A stretch of 64,000 bases of DNA. Source: Pyronema omphalodes (lineage: Eukaryota > Ascomycota > Pezizomycetes > Pezizales > Pyronemataceae). The stretch covers positions 186,001-250,000 of the forward strand of contig JAJJXM010000067.1 in the NCBI GenBank assembly GCA_024516155.1, in the 5' to 3' direction. This document shows, one piece after another, positions 33,353 through 45,500 of the stretch. Within the stretch, counting starts at the first letter, position 1. Each line of letters starts with the position of its first letter. Under the pieces are notes generated by a model. That model was not told the DNA's origin and made no database searches. It saw only the letters and a program-made list of their open reading frames with translations. A program made the translations under genes and the position numbers.

Positions 33353-34720
33353 TCAACTCGACCTGTCATCAACCGAAGGATCAGCTCTCCTCTTCCATCC
33401 AGTGACGCCCAATACGCCTCCCCTTCCCTCGGGAGCCCCCTCCTCACTAACGATCCCATCATCTAAACTCCATTTCCTAATCGGGGCCACACCCAACTCC
33501 GACTCCCACCCATCTCTCCACAACTCCGCCGCAGCCCAAGCAATCATCGCCGCCTGATCCGTACAATACCTAACCGGCGGACAAATCAACTCCACGCCCT
33601 CTCTTTCCTGCCTAATCCAGACCTTCAACAAATGTCTCAAAAACGAATTACTAGCAACCCCACCACTAACAACCACCTCCTTTATCCCCGGTTGTTTCTT
33701 TAGGGCAGCCACAATCCTACTCGCAACATGCTCAAACGCCAACCTCATAGCCTCCCTCCCTAAACTCCTTCTATCCTCCTCCCCCATATCGGGATTCGTA
33801 TCCACCGCTCTCTGCACCGCCGATCCCAGTCCCGCAAACGAAAACGACTGTGGCTGCGGTATCCTCGCCTTCGTCAACGGGGCGGATAATCCCCATTTTC
33901 ACAATCTCTCTCCTCCGGTACTTGATACCCCCAATCCTCCTCACCACGAGGAAACACAAACTCCTCCAAAACCCTTCCATACGCCACCGCCTCCCCCTGT
34001 TCCTGCCATACTCTCTCCGGCACAACAGACCGGGAAACTTTATCCAACATATCCCCAATAGCAATATCTATACTCCCCGCTAGAATACTATGACTTGTCA
34101 ACCCCCTAGATTCAACCAGAAGTGTATGGCCGCCGGAAACTAGTAATGTCAAGAATGGCCATTCTGGCGCTTTGGTGACACCCTCGCCTAGCGCTGCACA
34201 TAGTCGCGGGGTTAAGGCGTGGGCGAGCATGTGGTTGACACCGATTAGAGGCTTATTTAAGGCGACCGAAAGACCTTTGGCGGTGTCGAGACCGCAGGCG
34301 AGAGAAGATGTCATCCCGGGACCTCGGGTGGCGGCGATGAGGTCGGGGGTGCCATGTTGTAGGGCGGATGCGAGGAGAGGGGCAAGGTGTTGCCGGTGGG
34401 AGTTTAGAGATAGGATCGGGTGGATGCCGCCGGTGGCTTTGTTGGGGGAGGTGATGGTTTGGTGGAAGAGGAGTTTTGCGGGGGAGGTGGCGGAGGGTGT
34501 GTCAAGGACTGCAACGGAGGTGTCGTCGCTGGGGGTGTTAGCGGGTTTGTTGGAGGATGGAGCTTTTTGAAGCTGGGAAAGGTAGTAGGGGGATTCAAAG
34601 AGAGGGAAGAAAATACCAGGAGGATTCAATTGCGAGGACGGTTAATTGTCGTCGTGGAAGTAAGGTAAGACATGGTCGGTGTAGTGCTCGTGCGAGCGGG
34701 CGGAAAAGTTGGCGCGTCAT
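33353..34720 (-). CDS. QRI7: Mitochondrial tRNA N6-threonylcarbamoyladenosine transferase (Qri7/OSGEPL1)
   Basis: The start at 34720 gives an Arg-rich, acid-free leader (MTRQLFRPLARALHRP), a typical mitochondrial presequence. Exon 1 ends at 34617; splicing the 88-base intron 34616-34529 restores the family signature AIESSCDDTSVAVLD. Further TsaD/Kae1/Qri7 motifs follow: GVNHMLAHAL with the metal-binding histidines, LLVSGGHTLLV, DIAIGDMLDKVSR, FSFAGLGSA, VVSGGVASNSFLR, and CTDQAAMIAWA. The enzyme transfers threonylcarbamoyl to A37 of ANN-decoding tRNAs in mitochondria. Near 33877 the frame changes. Either a GT-AG intron (33921-33848, 74 bases) is spliced, joining WGYQ to SFSFAG, or one base is missing, since PPRLTKARIPQPQ in between also looks family-like. 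Total length is about 400-425 residues, normal for the family. This is the clearest housekeeping gene in the window. Confidence 0.88.
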
Positions 34721-34916
34721 GACGGAGGTTGCGATGCGACACGCCGTTTATAAAAAACTGCGCAGGGATTTCTGGCGCCGGTTACAGTATGTAGCATGTA
34801 TATATCACCTGTCATGTTATACATAAACGTATCATAACAATGCTCATTCGGGAACACCAAACATCTGAATAACCCTCACAGAAAACCAAAAAAAAAAAAA
34901 AAAAAAAATATGCAAA
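34721..34916. other. Short promoter-side region of the Qri7-like gene
   Basis: Some 196 bases separate the start codon from the AACAT array. An A-run of about 20 lies at 34888-34907. The core promoter must be here or inside the array. Confidence 0.4.
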
Positions 34917-35214
34917 ACATAACATAACATAACATAACATAACATAACATAACATAACATAACATAACATAACATAACATAACATAACATAACATAACAT
35001 AACATAACATAACATAACATAACATAACATAACATAACATAACATAACATAACATAACATAACATAACATAACATAACATAACATAACATAACATAACAT
35101 AACATAACATAACATAACATAACATAACATAACATAACATAACATAACATAACATAACATAACATAACATAACATAACATAACATAACATAACATAACAT
35201 AACATAACATAACA
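34917..35214. repeat. AACAT pentanucleotide microsatellite, about 60 copies
   Basis: An essentially perfect array of roughly 298 bases. Because the unit is 5 bases, all minus-strand frames stay open (Met-Leu-Cys-Tyr-Val repeats); these are artefacts. Confidence 0.98.
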
Positions 35215-35438
35215 TCAAAAAGACAAATAAAGTATCGGACAGTCGCTAGGCAGCAAGGCAACAACCAAGGTAGCAAGGTCGCAAGCAGTTACCAGCCAGT
35301 AGCTGGCGGCTACATATTGGCAATTAAAATCGTAACCCTTCATTCCAAATATAAAACATAATACAAAATCCTTAGTCCAGGCTTCGTTCTAAAAATTGAA
35401 CGTTGCAAACAAATAATCGAAAATCATACCATCATAAC
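35215..35438. other. Spacer between the microsatellite and a TIR element
   Basis: Contains short CAAGG/AGCAAGGC-type repeats (35250-35290). No gene seen. Confidence 0.35.
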
Positions 35439-35545
35439 TACGGCAACGCATCTGTACATGGAGGGACAAAAAAACTTTGCATTTTGCAATTTTTATTTTT
35501 CAGGATTCATCTGTTGCAACGCAACGACACAGCCACACTGCTGAT

Positions 35546-35566
35546 TAGGGTTACCCTAACCCTGCT
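35546..35566. repeat. Head-to-head telomere-like motif
   Basis: ATTAGGGTTACCCTAACCCTG contains TTAGGGTTA joined directly to CCCTAACCC, the fungal telomere unit in opposite orientations. It is very short and lies just inside the left end of the TIR element. Confidence 0.5.
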
Positions 35567-35949
35567 CTCCCCAGCTATCCCCTGCTCTCCCCAGCTCTCC
35601 TCTGCTCTTCTTTTCTCTCCGCTTCTCTCCTCACCGCTCTATTTCCGTCTTCACCGCTCCTCGTCTCTCCGCTCCTCTCTTCTCCACTACTCTCTTCCCT
35701 GCTCCGTTTCACTCATCTCCGCTCCCCTTCTCTCCGCCTCTCTCACTTCGCCCTTGCCTTTTTCCTATTCTTTTCAGACTTCTCCACTCGCCCCTCTTCA
35801 GTTTTCGTCTCATCCTTTTCTCTTCTTCCTCGCACTTCCTCTATTCGGCTTTTCTGGCTCAATACTGATTTCTCGCTTTTGCTGTCCTTCGGCTATCTAG
35901 GTACTTAATTATGTATCTGTCTTTAGTGTTTTTTGTTTTTTTTACAGCA

Positions 35950-36216
35950 TTATACGTCTTGTTCAATCAGAACTGCTTCATGCTCGTTCCCAGATTTGAT
36001 CAGTGTTTCCCAACCTATTCTTCTTCCTTCCGGGTCATCCTCCATAGCGGGAGCATTGCTTACCTGTATCCACTCTGCAGTGGCAATCTTGGTAGTAGAG
36101 ACCATGGTGGAGAAAACTCTGGTGCATAACGCGGAGAAACGACAAACCTGAGATATAGAGATACAGGATAACATTGTAAAATAACACATAACACATAAAT
36201 TCAACATTTCATCCAT
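35950..36216 (-). other. Coding-like fragment inside the TIR element
   Basis: The 88-residue frame has a plausible protein segment (STTKIATAEWIQVSNAPAME, then EDDPEGRRIGWETLIKSG). No domain recognised. It resembles an exon of a host gene carried between transposon ends; a chance open frame is possible. Confidence 0.3.
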
Positions 36217-36511
36217 CTATGAATGCCCAAGTAAAGTATCACGCTGTGTCTTCAAGCGTTGAAGCAAAACCGCATCTCTGCGCAGTGCAGCAGCGGTACG
36301 CGCTTGCGATTTTGTGATGCGCATCTGTCAGTGTTTTAGTCAGCGGTGTGGCTGCGTCGTTGTGGCGACAATTTATTTTGGTAGGTGGGCACTCTTCCTC
36401 AGTTGCACTGCTGCGTTGCAACAGATGAAAAGTGAAAAGTGTAAATGCAAATTAAAAATGCAAAGTTTTTTTGTCCCTCCATGTACAGATGCGTTGCCGT
36501 AATTATAGCCT

Positions 36512-38005
36512 CCTGTTACGGCAATGCATTTGTACATGGAGGGCCAAAAGAATTTTGCCACCGAACCAACACCAGATGTATGTCGCATGCACAACATCCA
36601 ACAAGTGCACTTTCGCGCACTACCACCCACCAGCCACAGACACCGTTGCCCCAACCATACCACACCGCTGACTAAACCACGGAAACGCGCATTACATGTA
36701 GTGGCATAATCCAAATGACACACAATATTCTTAAGCGTAAATCAAACAATTGTTAAGTAAAATGCATCAAGACTATAAAGCGCAAATAACACAGTTGTCA
36801 TTAAAAAAAAATTGATGGACGGTTCTGCAGTGGCTGTTGAGATAGTGGTGATTTAGATCGAACAGAATATTCTATGAGCGCAGATAAAGCAGTCTGTACG
36901 ATGAATGAGTACAAATGGAGTGATTCAGGATGAGATTTTACATTACAGCCATAAGAATAGTAGATAAATGGAGTGGAAAAAGGATTTTCTTGCTGATATT
37001 CTGAGCTATCGTAGTTTTTCCCCTATAGAAACACCACAGCACTTATTGGGACTTCATAGAAACAACAGACTTTTATTCTAGCAACATAATGATGTCACGG
37101 TTGATTGCCTTGAGAAGCGGCTGCTCCATGTGAATTTAATGCTTTCTTTCTTCACTGTATATACATAGTGGAATGATTTAGTGGCGATCGAAGGAAGGGA
37201 AATGCGAGGCGTTTCAATTTGATTGACGGTGAAATCATTTTTTTCTCCGTGGCATCATAAGCTTTTTTTTAGGTATTAAATTTAGGGTTTTTTTTTTATC
37301 CAGAATGCTTTGTGTGATTCTTTTGGACGCGAGAGTAATGCTAATTCTATACGTGTGATGTGTTTTTGAAAGTTTTGTGACATACATATCAAGACTTACC
37401 TATTAAAGGAGCTAAAGAGATCTTCACGGACATAATAAGCAAGAACCTGTAGAGAAAAGACAAAATAAAGAAAAAATGAAAGCAAGAACAATACTGATGG
37501 TGACTTTATTGTTTGTTTTAAGTCATATTCACAACAGTACGGTCTTGATTTCTTCTCTGCCAGTGGTAAAAACAGTAATACCTCTAATTCTCTAATATCT
37601 TACTCTGAGCCCCGAACCCAAGAGAATCTCTACATTTTACTGATCATTATTTACTTTTATACGTGCTGTTATACAAAATTTTCTGTAGCATTACTGCCTT
37701 TCTATTCATTTTTTTCTAACTATTGTATTATGTGCGCTTTAAAATATCGATATCATCGATTTGACCATTGTTTTATTTGCGCTCAACAGTATTCTGTGCC
37801 ATTTAGATAACAAATGTACTTGCTGCGCGCTTCCGATTTTATGGAGCGCCACAGCCTGTGGTTTAGTCAGCGGTGTTTGTGGCTTGTAGGTCATGGGTAG
37901 TGGAAAGTGCACTTGTTGGGTGTTGTGCATGCGACGTGCATGGAGTGTTGGTTTTGTGGCAAAATTCTTTTGGCCCTCCATGTACAAATGCATTGCCGTA
38001 CCTGT
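36512..38005. mobile_element. Non-autonomous TIR transposon, family TACGGCAATGC, copy 2
   Basis: The body is 36517-38000 (1484 bp) with 5-bp target duplications CCTGT at 36512-36516 and 38001-38005. It is almost identical to copy 1 over its full length in the same orientation. The differences I can see are one-base length changes in A and T runs. Different target duplications show two separate insertions, and near-identity shows they are recent or homogenised. Confidence 0.9.
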
Positions 38006-40119
38006 ACATGATGATGAAGAATCGAGACATTACTGGGCCTTTGTACGTTTTGCTTGGAATTTCCAGTGATTCTCATTACCGAAGTTATATTTCCATATTT
38101 TATACCGAGCATCTCCACACCACGACAATTTTGTACATGAGATTCTATTATCGAAGCAAATCTTGATAATATCCCACCAAACTTACCAAAACATAGCACG
38201 CATATAGAACCTTTATTATCGTCAGAATTTCAAGAATAAGATGCAGCAATTAGTTCAAAACAAACTCCTATATATCTATATCTATATATCAATTGCTGAA
38301 AATTCTAGGAAAGAAATCAAAGCTTTGACTGTATACTGAACCATACATGATACGAAATCCAGTAAAATTTGGGAGGACTGCAATACCAAAGTCACATCTC
38401 CTGTGAATGGTCAATGATACATAAATCAGTGAATAAGGTGCAGCTGAACTCTATCACTGAATATCGCTACTACCATCGAAAAAGTAACTCTTAGACCCAT
38501 TCAACAGCCTTGATTTCATACATAAGTACAAATCATAAAGTAAGTAACGGATGCCAAGCGGATGATTCGCGGATGACCCCACACATTTCGGTGCACAGGC
38601 GCTGGTTAGCGGTGGTTTAGCGGGTCGCTAGGCGTCCATTGATTTATGTATTTTGAGATGTTTCATTGATAAGAATATGGTTCCTCATACCACAGTACCG
38701 GTAAAACCCCACTAACTGTACCATCTCTCGATAACATTTTCTTTTTTTCTTTATTTATTTTTTTTCCATGAATGATTCCCAACTTATAGATATGCTGTCT
38801 GTCATGGTCTTTGGACATCATCCGAGACCTTGTCTAGTACCCCAGGGACCCGGAGGGATTTGCTCCAGAGTGAACATTAGGTTCTGAACAGTTTCATCTG
38901 GCACCTGGGCCTGAAACATTTTGGAAAGCTACTGCTAAAAATCTTAGAGATGTTCCGGCTGGTGTGAGATGCCAAACCTCTCAAGCAGGATTTCCGGGGC
39001 TTCGATTTTTTGGAGAATTGCGTCAACAGCGTTTCTTTACGGGGGTTAGTACTGGTCTATTTGGGATAGGAATTGGTATGCAATGCGATGTATACACGCA
39101 CGCGGTACTTCTGGGTGGAAGCAAATTTTGGCAGGCGTTCTAGATCCCATGGACAGCAAACTACAGGAATGTAGGTCTACGCTATATGTGCACTGATGGG
39201 ATTAGTGCCTGCAGGAAAAACCTAGGCCGACTGCCTGAAGCTGAAATGAGGGTAGCTACATCCAAGGGGGCTCACATTTGCACTGCCCTGCCATGCTTCC
39301 ATGTAGCTCTTCGCGAAATATCATCTGTGGGGTTAGTGAGGGAGTGTTTCTTTGGACGAGGAATGTTAGAGAACAGTAGGCTAAGGGAATTGCAGCAGTG
39401 TTCGGCAAGGTTAGAGAGAACAGCTGCTGCCTGGTGAGGTGATGCAGGAGTTGAATGATGCGGGGATCTATGGTAAGATATTATCCCACTGTATTCTGAT
39501 TTGCCAGCTGGAAACATTTGCTACGTGGTGCCAATATGGATGGGTTGTTGCGACTTACCACGGGCGCAATGCAGGTATTGCAGGTAAAGCTGGCGAAGAA
39601 GAGGATTGTGGCGATTGATTGATTTTGTAGGATTTATCAGTGTCGTGTTTAGGCGGGGTTGGGCGTGATTCGGGGGTGCAGTGGGCACGACTTGCGGGAC
39701 AATTGGGCACTGTGAACAGTGTTTTCACTGCACAATTGAAGCCGCTGAGCAACATCCAGACGGTTTCAGAACACTAATTAAGGAAGCACGCGCGCGATTA
39801 GTGCAGACCGCGTGTGCCGCGTCACGCGCTGCTTCATAAATGGGCATCTAGAAAATTTACGTGGGATTGCTACCGAGTCGCGTCAGGACAATGGCCACAG
39901 GATCTCCTATCCTGAGTCTCGGATAATCTCAATTCAGAGCTACCATACACAGATTTCACTGCGGTTCACGGCATCAGCCACTCCTATTCCGCCACAGAGC
40001 GGTATCAGTGATCTTTTTTTTTTTGTGAAATGGGAATGCGAGAGAAAGGTGGAGGTGGAAGAGTGTATTCATTGAGAACGATGGTCATCCAGCTCTACGC
40101 ATCTACAGAGGGAGATGTA
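38006..40119. other. Intergenic, no supported gene
   Basis: Minus-strand pieces near 38199-38010 and 39517-39272 have protein-like composition but no motif and no continuity. The second is followed on the same strand by stop-interrupted text, so a decayed gene is possible. A T-rich run lies at about 38740-38765. Confidence 0.3.
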
Positions 40120-40202
40120 CGAGGTTCTGGACAAAAGTCATCGTCACCCCGCCCGGCGCTTAGCACAGAAAAGTGACGGTCACTTTTGTCCAGAACCTCG
40201 TA
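40118..40202. mobile_element. 81-bp palindromic MITE, TA target site
   Basis: The arms CGAGGTTCTGGACAAAAGT (from 40120) and ACTTTTGTCCAGAACCTCG (ending 40200) are exact inverted repeats, flanked by TA on each side. The GGTTCTGGACAAAAGT end resembles Tc1/mariner termini. The whole unit can fold into one hairpin with a short GC-rich loop. Confidence 0.85.
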
Positions 40203-40495
40203 CCCAATGTGTGAACTCCACCTCCACGTGCCAGTCACATAAGCCCAAAGTGCGGCCAAGACACCTAGACTCTAGGCGACCTTCAACATTTTTCTCTGAC
40301 AACGCATGAATTTAAAACAGGTCGGACATCTGGAAACACCATGCGCCCAGAGACATACATTTCAAACCTTTGCTCTTACATATATTAATCGTACGTTACG
40401 GGGAGCTTTCCCCCGTGTGTTCATCATCTTCCCCTCTTCTTCCTCCCTCCACTTCGTGTGTGTTGAAAAAGTGATGTGTGAAGGCGACTGTGAGC
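40203..40495. other. Intergenic, nothing recognised
   Basis: Under 300 bases with no motif or repeat noted. Confidence 0.35.
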
Positions 40496-41760
40496 TTGAT
40501 TGATTGATTGATAAATTCTTAAATGTTGCCAACCATAAGGTTATGACATGGTCAGTGTTAATATACATCTTTAGGCTCCCGTCTGCAATCCCGGAGGCCT
40601 ACCGGGAAAAGCCTCAGAGCATTCTTCGTTGTTTGGGGCCACAGCACCTTGGTGTTATTCATCCTGATTTTTTTTCCCGTCAATATAGTCTAGAGCTCTA
40701 TATGCTCAATTATTTTTCCGCCTAGTTGTTACCCTCATTCCTTTTCTCATCTCTTCAGACCTAAATCCCCCCTTTTTAAAGTTTTATATTTGTTTCTTGG
40801 GCCTTATACTACTCCCGGGCTGCTTCTTTCCCTTCTTTACTACTCCGTCGCTCCGTCTACGTGGGCCTTTTTTTTTCAGCCTTTGCGCTGCCCTTCCTTG
40901 CCTGTCTCTCCGGGCTCTTGTCATTGGTGTGATTAGTTGAAGGTGGTTGTTGCCTATGACAATCTGGAAATTTATTCCTCCACTTTTAAAGACCCCTGCC
41001 CAGGTTTTCTTTGTGGGGGTATTCGTTGGTTTGGGTTGGTCGGTGCTCTTTCCCCGCATACCAGTCTTTGTTGTTGGGGTTTTGTCGTTATTTGGAGCTG
41101 CCTTCTGGTTTCTTGTCTGTTCACTTGTCCTCTTTTTTTCCCCGCCGCATTGCCTTGCCTTCCACTGTATTCCAACCTTTGCCATCGGCAGGGGCAGTGC
41201 TAGAGACTTCCAGTAGAGTTGTAACCTGAGGGAATAATCGAGGAAGAGAGTTGGGTAATGTTTCGGTTGGGGGTATGTTAGGTGAACATAGGGATACTTG
41301 ATCTTTAGAGCATGAAGTTTATTCTGGGCAGCAGTGGTTGCATGTCTGGAGGGCATCAAGCTATGCTCTGGTAATGCATTGCGTCGTTGTTTGTGGGTTA
41401 TTGGTCGTTGAGTTGTGTCAGATGTTGGTTCGATGTAGCTTGATGGCTGGGTCGTCGCTTTCTCTTGGTGGTCAGGTTGAGAACGGCATCCAAGACATCT
41501 TGGATGTCATTGTGTAGGATGGACAGTTGCGTTGTCATATCCTCCATTGAGGCAGAGGGGCCCATGATCTCTGGGCAGGGAGGGGCTGACTTCACTGTGT
41601 GCTCGTGAATTTTCTGTGTGAGCGCAACCACAGCAGCTTTGAGGGCTGCCGTTTCTGCTCTTGAGGCCAAATTCGCCTTGCGCAGTATAGCTCCGCAAGG
41701 GGTTACGCGACAACACCAAAGTGACACGTAACGGTCTCTGCATATACCGTGATCGCTGGC
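40496..41760 (-). mobile_element. LINE-like retroelement fragment with AATC tail
   Basis: Read on the minus strand, a coiled-coil-like ORF1-type stretch (41727-41398, LRKANLASRAETAALKAAVV) is followed by a basic frame (41359-40784, ending in Lys/Arg-rich KKKGPRRRSDGVVKKGKKQP). A 3' region with CATAACCTTATGGTTG and a tail of AATC repeats (40512-40496) comes last. The CATAACCTTANGGTT 3' terminus is shared with LINE copies A and B. No endonuclease or RT is present, so this is internally deleted or non-autonomous. The family of the ORFs is an inference. Confidence 0.45.
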
Positions 41761-42553
41761 GTAAAATCTTTATTTATTCATTTTCCCTTCAAACAGACAA
41801 CGGACACATACAACCATCGTATTGGTGAAGCCAAAGTGAGCGGGGCACTTGGTATGCAGGAAAACATTCTTGGCATTTACTTGCGGCTCAGATGGGCTTC
41901 AGGGGTTTGTAGGTTTGACCCGGCGGTAATGCCCTATGCAACGCTACACGACTAACTGGCAGCAATTCCGCCTCTGCATTCTGCAGGTAATTCACTTCAT
42001 CCAAGTTGGTTAGCAGAAGCGTTCAACATCTGCATTTGTGTAAAATATTCTACGTGTGCGATAGCGACATGCTCTTGCAGAACCTGTGCTACAAAGCAAA
42101 CAAGACTCGTAAAAGTTTTGCATTTCAGCCACATCTGATAATATATCCAGTCAGGATCTACTTTTTCATATGCCTTGCACAGCTTTCTTAACATGTAGGT
42201 TATTGTCAAGGCGGCTATTTGCTACAGACAGCCGAGGACACTCGTGGATATAGCTATATTCTACCAGCGTTCGTATCTATTGTACATCTAGGCATACTTC
42301 ACAACATGCAGGTCAATTTCCATTGTGCTTCTAGTGATGCCGTTCGACACACCCGTTGGTATCTGATATGTCTCTGAGAATTGTTTAAATGGTGCTTCTT
42401 GCGCAGTTACGATTTGCGAATAGTTCGACCCTCTCCGAGAACAATTTCTAACCGCCATTTAACAGCGTTCCTATAATTGACTGACGACCGGCCTCAGGAT
42501 CATAGACCCAAGCTCGACAGCAGGGCGCTTGGAGGACCGCACGTTTTCTTCAC
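41761..42553. other. Intergenic; upstream region of the membrane-ankyrin gene
   Basis: No coding frame with recognisable features. The promoter of the gene starting near 42554 is expected in the right part. Confidence 0.35.
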
Positions 42554-45500
42554 GTGATGGCGGCGGTAACTGCTGCATGGATGATGAGGGCTGCCGAGAT
42601 GTGGCTGTTTGCCACAGCGGTAGCGGCAGCAGCCCCACCCGCAGCATCGACCTCATATACACCTGGGAACAGTAGCACTGCAACCAACGAAGCGGAGCTT
42701 TCCAACAACCTGATCTCTGATCTTGCCCCTCTTCTTGCATTATTTGGCGAAAGGTATACTGCTACACAAATCCGTTCTTGATATAACGGAGCATGATAAC
42801 TTATAATCTCAGATTTACCCAACAGTTCCTGGTAAGAATATTCGATAACGAATCACATCTTCAGCCGAACTAAGCATTCACAGAGCTTCTCAACATCATG
42901 GGGCGACTCACTTCTCTTCGCGCTCGCCCCTCTCGGAATCATCACAGCCATTGTCGGTGCCATCAGGGTTGCGGGCCCCTCGTGGCTCCGAGCTTTAGTA
43001 GGCCGAGCTAGAGAGACACGTGCCACGGCAGAAGTTGAGCTGATGTCCTCAACCTCCCATGAAGGTATGACTGTCTGCCACCATGAAGATGATGTTAATG
43101 GCTTTGTAGTCTGTGAAATCTGGAATGGTGAGGCCATCGTACGGGTGATAGGCACTCCCATAATTGTTGAGCTCCTTTATTTTGAGGGGCTACCTCCCAG
43201 ATGGAATGAGCTGAATCGAAAGCATGCTAGCCAAAACGCATCTCGGAAGCCCACAGAATACGATGCCAATGTTAAATTTGAGTCGATGAGGACTTCCCAG
43301 ATCTTTACCCTAGAGGAAGCGATACTAAAGAATCTCGTGATTAAATCTGACCGTGGTAGGTGCCACACGTACACAACGTCCTACCGACTAACACAGTGGT
43401 AAAGATCCTAATACTACTTGGCTCCTGAATCTGTTACAGAAGTTCGTCCGGCTAGATCAATACAGTTTCCCTGCAGGCAAAGCCCCCCACAACCCTCAAG
43501 GAAATGTACTATCAGAGCTTGAGAAGGCGTTATCCCTTCCCAACACCGTGAACCATTTGCTCAGTGGCGATGTCTTGAACGCTTATCAAATGGCCAACCT
43601 GCACTCACATACAAATACAACAAGAGCACCAAATATTTCCCTCAATCTGGCAGCCTCGAGAAGCGCTTCTGAACTCTATATCGCAATCATGTTTGGATTT
43701 TGCCTGCAATATATACTGACATTCGGTCAAACATATTCCTTTGCACTGGGGTGGAGGCCCGGGCCGGATAGTGTTTTCCTTAGTAAGTACCTGTCGCTCC
43801 TGTTTATGGGTTGTTCGATTTCACCATGCGTATATGCTGGCTTCTAACTACTCAGTCATGGCCATGATGGGAACGCTGTTTCTGTTTTTGGGCATGTTTC
43901 TCTGCGCTACTGTGATTGACCAAAGCACAACCGAGAAGATCTACCAGAAGAGCAACGATATAAAAGAGGCTAAACTTTATCTGCTTTGGTACGTTGCCCA
44001 TGTAGTGTGTCATGAAAAACTGCAATACTTTTGTCATTGAAGTCAACTGAAATATGACAGGTTACAACGTGGCCAACTGATCACTGACCAGACCTCTGTG
44101 TCGTATGCCATAATCGCGGAAGATCCTGCCCAAGAAATATGGACCTCGAGCCGGCAAACATTTAGTGAGGAACTGATAAAGCCAATCAAAATCCCACTTG
44201 TTACCGTAGGAACGTTTTTAAGCATTTCTGGCTTCATCCTACAGTTTGTAGGTCTAAGAAACATCCATTGGGCCACCTCGGTTGCTCAACTGGCAGCCAC
44301 CATGCTCATGACAGGCGTGCGAGCTCTCATTCGTCGAAGATTATCGAAGAAACCGTTGACTGTGAGTTTGCCGAAGGAATTTGAGCTTGAATGGTTGGCA
44401 AGTGCAATCTTGGCAAATCAGGGAGCATTTGGAAGTCACTACAGTGGCCTCAGAGCTATGAAACAGCAAGATCACCATTGGACAAATCAAAAATGGGCGA
44501 ACACCCTCGGACTCAATCGTCTCAGGCGAGGGGCTCCGATGATGTCAGAGGAGGTCGGCGATGACATGTTGAAACCACCGACATTAAGAGTGATTACCGG
44601 TGGCATTGCACATCAGTGTACATCTCCATGTCTTCCTGGACTAGAGAACGCGATGAAGGTTATCCAAATCCGGCAGCGTTTGGGTCGACTTACAAAGTGG
44701 CGAAATCAGGCTTCCAGTGCCGCAGTATCTCTTGCGAATTCGATGGAGTTGGTTTTGAATAAACTGCTTCAGAAGAGTACCGAATCGTTTACATGGGGTA
44801 TTAATGTCTATTTTGAGGGCAAGACACAAAGAGTACATCTAAACATTGAGAAAGAGGATGGGAGATTTCGTGTCACTTTAGCAGAAATCGAGAGCCTTCT
44901 TTCTCTGTGGCTGCAGCATGTCTACCTTCAAGAACAACAAGAAGAGGCCCGGAAAAAAGACGGAAATGAGGAAGAAAGCGACAGCAGATGGGAAAATATC
45001 CGGTTGGAACGGGAAACCACTAAACAGAATCTTCGAATTCTAGGTCAGAACATCAGTTCACTTCGACAAGACCTCAAGTGGTGGTTACCAATTGACAGTA
45101 CGACGGCCGTACGCATCGGTAAAGGCAAACAACAGCAAGATGGATCAACTGATTCTGGACCGGAGCACTCACATTACAGCATTAGCCATCATAGAATCAT
45201 CGGGTTCAGCGGAACTGAAGATGCTATCCCTGAATCTGAATCTGTCACGGTTCACTTCGAATGTTCTATCTCCTCCGACCAAGAGGATGGAGCCACCGTG
45301 GACCAGACCCGACCGGGGCATACCGATAACACAGAGACCGACGACCATCCTTTTCGCGCCGTCATATCTACAACGGAACGGGAGCTCTTATTCGCACAGC
45401 ATATTTTCACTGCTTTCATGTGGGAAATTGCCCCAATGATTACTCGCATCCGCGGTGCCACTAAGACATCCCAAATCATGGCAAATGTCCCCACTGCTTG

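Larger units (their letters stand above)
35439..36501. mobile_element. TACGGCAACGC-ended element, possible Pack-type, 1.06 kb
   Basis: The left end TACGGCAACGCATCTGTACA at 35439 and its inverted counterpart ending at 36501 define the element. The ends match those at 20673 and 22081. The flanks ATAAC and ATTAT are not an exact duplication. The interior holds a telomere-like TTAGGGTTACCCTAA junction near 35548, a CT-rich degenerate CTCTCCGCTC array (35568-35720) and a minus-strand coding-like fragment. Its right end lies only 10 bp from the next transposon's target site. Confidence 0.6.

Noticed and set aside
34812..35276. Minus-strand Met-Leu-Cys-Tyr-Val repeat protein
   Set aside because: Pure product of the AACAT microsatellite; all three minus frames are open.
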